Below, one piece after another: positions 1 to 9,173 of a DNA stretch of 64,000 nucleotides. Position numbers and translations under genes: made by a program. The DNA is from Areca catechu. Its lineage: Eukaryota > Streptophyta > Magnoliopsida > Arecales > Arecaceae. Each line of letters starts with the position of its first letter. The first letter of the stretch is position 1. Below the pieces are notes generated by a model. It saw only the letters and a list, made by a program, of their open reading frames with translations, had not been told where the DNA came from and searched no databases. The stretch covers positions 112,395,891 through 112,459,890 of the forward strand of contig CM038050.1 of assembly GCA_021397845.1 (NCBI GenBank). Direction: 5' to 3'.

Positions 1-1220
1 AGAATGTCACTTTATTTCATCAATAATTCATTAATAACATAGGGGGGTTGATGGGATATTTATAGAGCATCAACTAGTGGTGTAAGGGAAACAAAGACTA
101 GTACTAGTGTCCTTTAGGCAACAACTCCTTGAATCCTTGCATTGGACATCTTGGACTCTTGCTATTGGGCTGATCTAGAACTCTCTATAAGGTGGGCGAC
201 ATCATGGGATTCTCCATCTAAGTTGGGTGCCAAAGATGAGGATAGGTGAGGTGTCATGACAAAGGACCAAGATTGCTTCATCGATTGGCCTTGATTGTCA
301 GACTCTGGAGTCTTGATGATGTGGGCTCCTGCAGGATAGTAGACTCTCCAGTCTGGATAGAAGAAAACTCAAGAGTTCTTATAGGATTCTTGAGTTCTCT
401 AAACTTGAGCAGCTTGGAACTTGATTGATTAAAACACCTGAAGTAGACAATCATTGAACCTTTAGCACTGTTGGCGATCAAATGGACTTGAAATTTGTTG
501 GAAATTAGCGATGCAGAAGAGGGTGGAAAGCTTGGCTGACTCCTTTGCTTTTGGCATGAATTAATTGAATGGGAGGGTGCTAATTTGGAGACTCCTTCAT
601 TACTCCTCTTAAAAATAAGTGGTGCCAATTCATAAATAAAAGAGGCCGACCAAGGGAGTGACATGGCAAGTGTTGTCCCAAATGAAATGGCATGGCATGT
701 AAGCTAATAAAGTGGCATGGGTGTCCTTGACTTGATCAGGTGGCATGTGATGAGGTGGCACCAAGAAGCGGATGACATGTGGCACCAAGGCTTGACTTAT
801 CTTGAGCTAACACATGGTATGTTGGGTTGTCACGTGGGGTCATATGTGTCTTGACTTGATTGCACATGGTATCTTTATTTAGGTCCCCTCTTATATTACA
901 GGAATCAATAATTAACTAATCACATGATTTAACCAACTAAAAAACCAACTCTAAGCCTAACTTGATTAAATTGATCAAAAGGCATAGACATGTAAACAAA
1001 TGGTTCAACTTGGTAAAAAGGATTTGGTCCAAAAGGCTAAAAATAAAAATCCTAATTACAGTTGGTAAAAAAAGCTAAACCCAACTAAGCCTAAATAATA
1101 GAATTTATGATAAAATATTTACAGGAAAAAAAAGGGTTTGGGTTCAAGGCTTTATTCACCGATGATCCACAGAGATGTGGGTTCGACCTGTCGATCTTTT
1201 CTGGTCCTGGTTCCACACCA
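1..1220 (-). repeat. G1 3' LTR (window starts inside it)
   Basis: This is nearly identical in order to 4953-6165 and to the LTR at 37561-39189. Shared landmarks include the stretch around CTTTATTTCATCAATAATTC and the end GTTCGACCTGTCGATC. It ends in CCACACCA at 1220, followed by a pyrimidine stretch (ATTCTTCCCGG) that is the polypurine tract on the minus strand. About 0.6 kb of the LTR lies left of the window. Short open frames here on either strand are not genes. Confidence 0.85.
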
Positions 1221-1319
1221 ATTCTTCCCGGATGGTAAAAACTTGACCCTATCAAGTATGGGTCAACTTCGCTGTGATAGTGCTCTAGTAAGTCTGGGTC
1301 AACTCTTTACAAGTGCTCT

Positions 1320-1790
1320 CTAGTGATTCAAGAATCATCAGTTTTGGGTCGTCCTTGCCAACGAACTAGATATCGCGATAATCTTTGCCCCGAGTAGCGA
1401 TAATCTTGTCGTCCAAGATCTTCTTGATCTTGTCTCTCCGGGATGGTAGTATGGCAGGTGGACACACATGGTTGGCTCACTCTCAAGGATTGGATCAGGC
1501 CCAAAAGGTTCACTAGGAATCAATGTTCGCTCCTTATACTCTATAAGGTCTGAAACGTTGAAAGTTGGACTAATACCTAGTTTAGGTGGTAACTCAAGCA
1601 CGTAGGCATTAGATCTAGTTTTTCTAACTACTTTATATGGTCCACTACTACGGGCATGTAACTTCTTCTTGGTTTCAGGTGGGAACCGTTCAGGTTGTAG
1701 TCTAACCATGACAAAGTCTCCTTTATTATTCTTTGAGTCTTTTTCTTGAAAAGATTCATTGCTTTCTTTATTTTTTTTACCTAATGACAT
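1320..1790 (-). pseudogene. G1 integrase C-terminus and chromodomain remnant
   Basis: The minus-strand frame from 1790 reads FVMVRLQPERFPPETKKKLH, then SSGPYKVVRK and NAYVLELPP, then FNVSDLIEY. This is the C-terminal domain of plant Ty3/gypsy integrases, which binds DNA or target chromatin. Downstream the frame shifts, and another frame gives YLVRWQGRPKTDDS, a stop, then ITREHL. That fits a chromodomain whose Trp codon TGG became TGA. The zinc-binding and catalytic DDE parts of integrase are missing upstream; the sequence there does not look like integrase. The same arrangement recurs at 39313-39666 in G3. It is not functional as it stands. Confidence 0.85.
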
Positions 1791-2266
1791 GCATGTAAAT
1801 GACTAATAATAATACCTAATGGACTATAGACTTGATTAAACCCTAAACTACAATTGAGTTGACCCTTGGTTGGTGGGTGACATGCAGATCAAAACTTGAC
1901 ATGAACTCCTAATAGATGCCATAGGGTCTTCCAGAAGTATGATGCAAATCAACATGCTCAATGAACGATTTAACATGCTAACCTCTACAAAGTGTAACCT
2001 AATGGTTCTAGAAATATTGGAAACTTCAAAAAAAGGTAGGAAGTAAGAAGTGGATACGGGGTTAGGACTAAAAATAAGAAGGGGTTTCAGGGAATAGTCT
2101 TAAACTAATGGGGTTGACCTTAAGGGTTTGAGGTATACCTATAGGGTCTGCCCTATAGAAGAATGGGTCACTAATCTCAGGGAAGAGATCTCCAATGGGA
2201 ACTACAGGGGTGAAGTCTTCTTGAGGGTACTGGAACTAAATAAGCCAAGTCCTCAACAATTTTCTC
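1791..2266 (-). other. G1 interior, non-coding-looking
   Basis: There is no recognisable domain here in any frame. The part nearest the integrase remnant (about 1780-1925) aligns with 39690-39850 of G3, for example around the shared GGTTGGTGGGTGACATGCAG. The junction between this sequence and the integrase C-terminus is therefore common to two copies. It occupies the place where reverse transcriptase and integrase would be expected. Confidence 0.6.
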
Positions 2267-2720
2267 TTATTCTTGGATTTTAGGACTAGGCTCTATAATT
2301 TGAGTCTCTTCTAGTGTTTCCTCAGGTAAGGTCTTAACAATAGGGTTAGACTCCACATGGGTCTCTTTTTCTAAGGGTCCTATCAGTATAGTTTCAGTCA
2401 GGGTACAGTCATGGTCAACTAACTCTGGGCTGGCTTCAGCCTGGATGTCTACCAGGTCAGCTAATTCTGGGTCAGTCATATGTATTTCCTCTTCTCCCTC
2501 ATACTCATCCACTAGGTTCACATCAGCTTCATACACTTCCATTTCAATGTCATCCTGATGAACCAATAAAGTGGTAGGAGTAGGTTGGTTAAGGAGAAAT
2601 TGGCTAGGATCTGGACTAGTAGGGGTAGGTCGACTAAGGAAAAATTGATAAGTGTCTTGGATAGCACAGGTGGGTTGCCTAAAGGGTAACTGACTAAGAC
2701 AGCTTGCACTCAGGGGTGCT
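2267..2720 (-). pseudogene. G1 proline-rich and acidic region downstream of gag
   Basis: A minus-strand frame is open over about 150 codons to a stop at 2267. Its first half is proline-rich with imperfect repeats of the type QFFLSRPTP and QFLLNQPTP. Its second half is acidic (DEYEGEEEIH, ELADLVDIQ). I recognise no catalytic motif. By position, between gag and the pol remnant, it could be the gag C-terminal tail or a linker that replaced pol. Upstream, similar proline-rich words continue in other frames, so frameshifts are likely. Confidence 0.45.
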
Positions 2721-2835
2721 AATCTTATGGGGTCCCGGTTGACTAAGGAAAACTTAACTAGTGCTAGGCTGATACCTAGGGGTTATGGGTTCCTTAGGTT
2801 CATTGAATATGGGTACCTAAGATTTGGGTTGGTAG

Positions 2836-2920
2836 GATCTGGGTTTATAGGACCTGGGTTCATAGGAGCTAGGTTCATATGATCTGGGTTCATAGGAGCT
2901 AGGTTCATATGATCTGGGTA
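2836..2920 (-). repeat. 30-bp tandem repeat in G1 coding region
   Basis: GATCTGGGTTCATAGGAGCT and its continuation repeat with a 30-bp period (2851-2880, 2881-2910, with partial copies on both sides). There is a weaker 15-bp sub-period. On the minus strand it encodes a 10-residue repeat of the type NPDHMNLAPM, in frame. Confidence 0.8.
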
Positions 2921-3017
2921 GCTACTTTTTCCTAAGTTTAAGTTTCATGTCACCCAGGTAGTTATGGGTATGTCTCTTCTTCATCTGATCATTCTTTCAA
3001 CATCATCCCAGTAAATT

Positions 3018-3425
3018 CTAGCCTGGCATATAACTTAAGCTTGCAAACTTAAACTTTCTTTCCTCGGTCACTAGTTCCCTCTCAAAATATAAATCCATAA
3101 CTTTTTCCCAATCAGGATAATCCTCAACATCAAGATCACCACCAAATTTAGGTGCTTCTATCCTAAAGTTCCTAGTGGCTCTCTCATCCTGATCTATAAA
3201 ATCATAATTGGGTCTCCTATGGCTAGTCTCCCAGATTTGGTCCTGGTGTGGGACTTTCCTAGGGTTGGGAGGTGTAAAACATGGGGTCTCAAGCTTAGGC
3301 ATAGTACAGGTTATAGGGGTTCTCTCTAGGGTTCCTAACCAATCATCTAGTCGATCAAACCTATTATTCAGTTGAGTACATTGTTCAGTCATGAACCTCA
3401 AAAAGGTTTTAAGGTTGTACTCCAT
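3018..3425 (-). pseudogene. G1 gag, N-terminal part
   Basis: The ORF starts at the ATG at 3425 (reading MEYNLKTFLRFMTEQCTQLN) and runs 135 codons. Residues about 88-130 read FRIEAPKFGGDLDVEDYPDW, then EKVMDLYFERELVTEERKFK. This matches the start of the retrotransposon gag domain of Ty3/gypsy elements (typically a P-x-F-x-G followed by a W and a conserved aromatic stretch), the capsid that packages the RNA. The frame closes just after that, so the remaining capsid and the zinc knuckle are lost or shifted. Between the primer site (4322-4333) and this ATG lies a leader of about 0.9 kb. Confidence 0.75.
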
Positions 3426-4321
3426 GGTCAGACTGGGTTGGGTTTGGGTGAGACTACTAGTATGGAGTTCCTAATCTAGTAGCCATGCAATGCAAGCACA
3501 CAAGAAAATCAAACTAGGGTTTCCTAGACCTAGAGCTCAAGTAGAATGGGTCAGCTCAAATTATAGCCAATTCAGTAATTATCCTGTCCACTAGCCAGGT
3601 AAGAGGTGGGGTAGTGGGAGGCTTCTCCTGCTATTGCAGGGTCCTAATTATAACCCATGAAACTGGTTAGGATGTTTGCCTTTGGACCTCTAGCCTTAGA
3701 CACCAGATTCAAATGATAATCAAAGGATTGGGTGCCCTAGCTTTCACATAAACTTGGAACCCGACCTGTTGGTGTCCCTAGCTCACTAGAGCAAATTAAA
3801 TCTAATTGATTTTAATTAGGTTGGGCTCGGATGCAAAAGAAGGTTGTTGTGGGCCAAGGATAGGTGATGAAATCCTACCCTGATCTGAGATGCTCAAGTG
3901 CCCTTAAGATTAGGTTACTGGATGATGCAGTCATACAAATATAAAACCCTAGACGCACTGAAATTAAAATAATTAAAAATAACTAGAAAATAAAAAATAA
4001 TTAAATTTTTAATTATCTGCAAAATTAATTTCATATTTTTCGATCTCGGGATATCACGTCCGGTCGTAGCTCATTACTCCAATGGGTTATGATAGTATAC
4101 TTGCGTATGCCCACTGAAGAGACGTGATTTCCTTCCACCAGAAAATAGTAAATAAAAATATTTTTTTCTAATTTTTTCTGAGATTAAATAGAGGATTAAC
4201 AAAAAGTTTATTTCTAATTTTTTTGAATTTTTTTAGATATGTTTTATGCAGTTTTAATTTCAGCCTAGTTCTAGGTATGCAGAAATTTCAGAACTAGTAG
4301 TTAAACCCTAGTTTAACCTTC
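3426..4321 (-). other. G1 5' leader
   Basis: About 0.9 kb lies between the primer-binding site and the gag start, with no coding capacity that I can support. It is AT-rich near 3960-4030 and 4150-4260. Such long leaders normally hold packaging signals in gypsy elements, but nothing specific is visible here. Confidence 0.5.
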
Positions 4322-4333
4322 GCTCTGATACCA
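4322..4333 (-). other. G1 primer-binding site, initiator tRNA-Met
   Basis: The minus strand reads TGGTATCAGAGC, complementary to the 3' end of plant initiator tRNA-Met. It lies 3 nt inside the LTR end (TGATGTGAG begins at 4337). This fixes the element's orientation and the LTR boundary. Confidence 0.92.
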
Positions 4334-4336
4334 AAA

Positions 4337-6165
4337 TGATGTGAGACAATTATGAAAACTTAATCTACTGATTATTAGCTTAATTAATAGAGAAAAATAG
4401 AGATTAAATTTTTTTATAATTTTTTATTTTTAGAGACTCAAAGGAGATAATTAAGCAAACTAGTCTACTAGTTAATAACCCGCAAAGTAAATCTACAAAG
4501 TAAACTAGAAAAACAAGATTTGGTGGCTAAGAAACCACCGTAAACTAGGGTCTACTTATCAAAGATTCAGAAATCAAAGAGTCAGGAAGGTTTTATAATT
4601 TTACCAACGAAGATGTTTCCCTCTGAAGTAGATCTGGCTGGACTCTAAGAATCTTGCGGCAGGGCTTCAAGATCTCGATCTTCAGGCTCTGAACTTCTGT
4701 GATAATGGTTCTAAGGCAAGAAGACCTCGACTTTAATCCTTGATCACCTGCAATCACTCAACAAAGGAAAATCTCTCGGTTAGAAAGTTGTAAAGAAGGA
4801 AAAAGGATGGAAATGTGAAAGGAAAAGGTGGAAGTGGGCGGCTAGGGTTTCTCGGTGTCTGGATAATGTAGGGCCTCACACCCTGCGATGCTTCAAAGAA
4901 AAAAGGAAAGGGCCTCACACCCCATGATGCACACAGCAAAAAAAAGAATTGGATAGAATGTCACTTTATTTCATCAATAATTCATTAATAATCCAGGGGA
5001 TTAATGGGGAATTTATAGACCATCAACTAGTGGCGTATAGGATACAAAGAATAGTACTAGTGTCCCTTAGGCAACAACTCCTTGAATCCTTGCTTTGGGC
5101 ATCTTGGACTCTTGCTTTGGGCTGATCTGGAACTCTCTCCAAGGTGGGCGACATCGTGGGATTCTCCATCCATGTTGGGCGCCAATGATGAGGATAGGTG
5201 AGGTGTCATGATGAAGTACCAAGATTGCTTCATCGATTGGCCTTGATTACTGGACTCTGGAGTCTGGATGATGTGGACTCCTATAAGATAGTGGACTTTC
5301 CAGTCTAGATAGAAGAAAACTTAAGAGTTCTTATAGGATTCTTGAGTTCTCTAAACTTGAGCAGCTTGGAACCTGATTGATTAAAACACCTAAAGTAGAC
5401 AACCATTGAACCTTTAGCACTTTGGGCGATCAAATGAACTTGAAATTCCTTGGAAATTGGTGACATAGAATAGGGTGGAAAGCTTGGCCAACTCCTTTGC
5501 TTTTGGCATGAATTAATTGAATGGGAGGGTGCTAATTTGGAGACTCCTTCATTACTCCTCTTAAAAATAAGTGGTGCCTATTCATGAATAAAAGAGGTCG
5601 ACCAAGGGAGTGACATGGCAAGTGTTGTCCCAAATAAAATGGCATGGCATGTAAGCTGATGAAGTGGCATGGGTGTCCTTGACTTGATGAGGTGGCATGT
5701 GATGAGGTGGTGCCAAGAAGTGGATGACATGTGGCATCAAGGCTTGACTTGTCTTGAGCTAATACATGATATGTTGGGTTGTCACATGGGGTCACATGTG
5801 TCTTGACGTGATTGTACATGGTATCTTGATTTAGGTCCCCTTTTGTATTACAAGACTCAATAACTAACTAATCACATGATTTAACCAACTAAAAAACCAA
5901 CTCCAAGCCCAACTTGATTAAATTGATCAAAAGGCATAGACATGTAAACAAATGATTCAACTTGGTAAAAAGGGTTTGGCCCCAAAAGGCTAAAAATAAA
6001 AATCCTAATTACAGTTGATAAAAAGGGCTAAACCCAACTAAGGCTAAATAACAATATTAAAGATAAAATATTTATAGGAAAGAAAGGGTTTGGGTTCAGG
6101 GCTTTATTCACTGGTGATCCATAGAGATGTGGGTTCGACCTGTCGATCTTTTCTGGTCCTGGTGT
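4337..6165 (-). repeat. G1 5' LTR, truncated at its outer end
   Basis: It begins (plus strand) TGATGTGAGAC and aligns with the G3 LTR (37561-39189) and the left LTR (1-1220). It stops about 10 bp short of the CCACACCA terminus: after CTGGTCCTGGTGT the sequence switches to copia C1 at 6166. A local repeat of CCTCACACCC with GATGC occurs near 4871-4930. ORFs at 4754-4939 and 5532-5819 are inside the LTR and not credible genes. Confidence 0.85.
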
Positions 6166-8833
6166 AGCATGCATATTTTAGCCAAATTGATTTTCAAAGA
6201 CTTAGTTAAAGGTTTGCCTAAATTTAATGTTGATTTTGATCATGTTTGTGATGTATGTCAGTTTGGTAAACAAACTAGGAAGAGTTTTAAATCGAAAAAC
6301 ATTGTTTCAACTTCAAGACCCTTGGAGCTGCTACACATGGACTTATTTGGACTGACTAGGATCACAATCCTAGGAGGTATGAACTATGGACTTGTGATAG
6401 CGGATGATTTTTCATGATTCGCATGGATTTTATTTCTTGTACATTAAGATGAAGCTTTTAAAGTTTTTCAAAAATTTCATAAAAAGGTTTTAAACTAGAA
6501 AAATCTTTCAATTATTTCAATTAGAAATGATCATAGTACAAAATTTGAAAACAATATTTTAAAGAATTTTGTACTGAACATGGCATTGATCATAACTTTT
6601 CAGCCCCTAGAATACCACAACAAAATGGTGTTGTAGAGAAAAAAATAGAATATTGGAAGAGATGAACCGAACCATGCTGTGTGAAGGCAATCTTCCAAGG
6701 TACTTTTGGGCAGAAGCTGTGAACACTGCATGTTATATTACTGAACTGTGTTTTGATTAGACCTATTTTGAAGAAAACCCCCTATGAGCTCTGGAATGAA
6801 AGAAAACCAAATATTCACTACTTTCATATTTTTGGTTGTAAATGCTTTGTATTGAATAATGAAAAGGATAACCTTGAAAAATTTGATGCTAAATCTGATG
6901 AAGGGATATTTCTTGGTTATTCAACTTCAAGCAAAGCATATAGAGTTTTCAACAAAAGAACATTAACTATAGAAGAGTCTATTCATGTAATATTTGATGA
7001 AACTAACCCCTCACCTCCTACAAAAGTAGAGTGTATTGATAATGATGCAGATACAGTTGACAAAGCAATGAAGGACATGAGCTTAAAGGACAAACAAGTA
7101 GAAGGAGATGAAATGGTAGGTAAAGAGCATGGTGATTTGCCTAAGGAATGGAGGTATGTACATCAACATCCCAAAGAATTAATTATTGAAGATCCATTTG
7201 AAGGTGTTAGAATTAGATCCTCACTTAGAGATGCACATGATTATCTTGCTTTTGTATCACAAATAGAACCAAATTGCATAGAAGAGGCTGGAAATGACCC
7301 AAATTGGATGATAGTTATGCAAGAAGAACTAATCAATTCAAAAGAAATAATGTATGGACCTTAGTAATAGACCCTCTAAACATTCTATTATAGGTACTAA
7401 ATTGGTATATAGGAATAAAATAGATGAAAAAGGTAATGTAATTAGAAATAAAGCTAGATTAGTTGCCAAAGGATATAACCAAGAAGAAGGAATAGATTTT
7501 GATGAAACATATGCACCTGTAGCTAGATTAAAAGCCATAAGACTGTTACATGCATTTGCTTGCTACATGGATTTCAAATTATTTTAAATGGATATAAAAA
7601 GTACATTTTTAAATGGTTACATTTCTGAAAAAGTTTTTGTTAAACAACCCCCTAGATTTAAAAACCATGCTTTACCTAATCATGTTTTTAAACTTAATAA
7701 AGTATGATATGGTTTAAAATAAGCACCTAGAGCATGGTATGATAGATTAAGTAAATTCTTTCTTAAAAATAATTTTACTAGAGGTAGTGTAGACACAACT
7801 CTATTCATTAAAAGAAAAGAAAATGATATGTTAGTTGTACAAATTTATATAGATGATATAGTTTTTGGTGCAACTAATGAAGATTTGTGTGGAGAATTTG
7901 CTGAGCTTGTACAGGACGAATTTGAAATGAGCTTAATGGGGGTGAGTTGACCTACTTCCTTGGACTTCAAATTAAGCAACAAAAGAAGGAACACTTATCA
8001 ACCAAGCTAAGTACATCAAGGAGATTCTTAAGAAGTTTGGTATAGAGTTCGCTAAAGAAATTGGCACACCCATGAGCCCTACCTATAGACTTGACAAAGT
8101 TGAAGATGGAAACAACATTGATCAAAAGCTTTATCGAGGTATGACTGGATCATTATTGTACTTAATTGCTAGAATACCTAATATCTTATTCAGTGTTTGT
8201 ATATGTGCTAGATTTTAATCTAATCTAAAAGAATCACATGTACTTGCTCTTAAAAGAATTTTAAGATATCTAAAAGGAACAAGTAATCTAGGTCTATGGT
8301 ACTCTAAATAATCATGCTTAGAATTAATTGGTTAATGTCTATGGTACTCTAAATAATCATGCATAGAATTAATTGGTTATTCTGATGCTGATTATGGTGG
8401 ATGCAAATTAGAAAGAAAAAGCACTAGTGGTATTGTCAATTTCTAGGGTTAAACTTAATCTCATGGCACTGTAAGAAACAAAACTCCATGGCACTATCTA
8501 CTATTGAGGCAAAATATGTGACTGCAGGGAGTTGTTGTACTCAAGTGCTTGGATTAAGCAACAACTAAAAGATTATGGTGTTATTCAATCTAAAATTCCT
8601 ATCATATATGATAATACAAGTGCTATAAACTTAATAAAGAATCTAATTCAACATTCTATAACAAAATACATAGAAATTAGACATCACTTTATTAGAGATC
8701 ATGTACAAAATGGTGACATTAAACTTGAATTTGTTTGTATTGAAAAATAATTAGCTGACATCTTTACAAAACCACTTAGTAAGGATAGATTTAGAATGAT
8801 TAGAGGAGAATTAGGATTGTGTGATCCCTTTTA
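6166..8833 (+). pseudogene. C1 pol: integrase, reverse transcriptase, RNase H (decayed)
   Basis: The reading starts within the gag-pre-integrase zinc region (MHILAKLIFKDLVKGLPKF, CxxC in CDVCQFGKQT). Integrase follows: HMDLFG, ADDFS and PQQNGVVE supply the D, D and E of the catalytic triad (about 6340-6640). The C-terminal GYSTSSKAYRVFNKRT is at 6917-6964. Reverse transcriptase starts near 7380 (ARLVAKGYNQEEGIDFDETY) and has YIDD at 7846-7857. RNase H begins near 8375 (SDADYGGCK) and ends in DIFTKPLS and CDPF* at 8833. Stops and frameshifts break it, for example at 6416, 7362, 7585 and near 7947. Several stops replace conserved Arg or Gln codons. The product would copy and integrate the element; this copy cannot. 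Confidence 0.9.
8293..8382 (+). repeat. 45-bp tandem duplication in C1 RNase H region
   Basis: TCTATGGTACTCTAAATAAT starts at 8293 and again at 8338, and the copies differ by a few bases. The period is 45 bp, so the duplication keeps frame. C5 has a single copy at the equivalent place, so the duplication is private to C1. Confidence 0.85.
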
Positions 8834-9173
8834 GATCTTTGACCTAATTTCTTCAACAATTAAGGAAAAACTATCTAGCAAACCCCCTTTACTTATCCAA
8901 GCTTAGATACACACCTATTTAGTGTTATTCTAAGTATATGAGCCTTTTCCGTAAATTTTTGAGCATTTTCCCTTAGTTTTTGCTCGAGCCAACTTGAGCA
9001 GGAGAATGCTTGTCCGAGCCGACTCGAACAGCGGGTTTACTTAAAGCTCGTTTGCCCTAAAAACTTCATTCTTCTTTCCTATTTCACTATTGAACCTAGC
9101 CCTAGGGGACCACATCCCTTTCTTACCTTAGGGACCACTGAATCTTTCCCTTTTTCTCTTTAATTTTGATTAA
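8834..9173 (+). other. C1 spacer between pol and ORF3 with GAGYCGRCTC motifs
   Basis: 340 bp lie between the pol stop and the ORF3 ATG. The spacer contains CGAGCCAACTTGAGC (about 8985) and CGAGCCGACTCGAAC (about 9015), the same near-palindromic word that clusters in the LTR (11940-12190). Equivalent spacers in C4 and C5 carry related words. It could be an internal promoter for ORF3; this is inference. Confidence 0.5.

Larger units (their letters stand above)
1..6165 (-). mobile_element. Ty3/gypsy element G1, chromodomain type, internally deleted
   Basis: The element lies on the minus strand: a partial 3' LTR (1-1220), an interior of only about 3.1 kb, and a 5' LTR (4337-6165) that is cut at its outer end. 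A direct repeat of more than 1.1 kb (1-1210 against about 4953-6165) identifies the LTRs. The interior reads, in element order: a primer site for initiator tRNA-Met, a leader, gag, a proline/acid-rich stretch, and the integrase C-terminus with a chromodomain-like end. Protease, reverse transcriptase, RNase H and the integrase core are absent. The plus-strand termini TGATGTG and CCACACCA form the expected short inverted repeat. The 5' LTR runs straight into copia element C1, so the outer flank and target duplication cannot be seen. Confidence 0.85.

Noticed and set aside
4322..4333. Part of a tRNA gene
   Set aside because: Only the 12-nt primer-binding complement is present (likewise at 37509-37521). 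No cloverleaf sequence surrounds it.
8980..9040. Operator or riboswitch of bacterial type
   Set aside because: The near-palindromes belong to a plant retrotransposon and have LTR counterparts.
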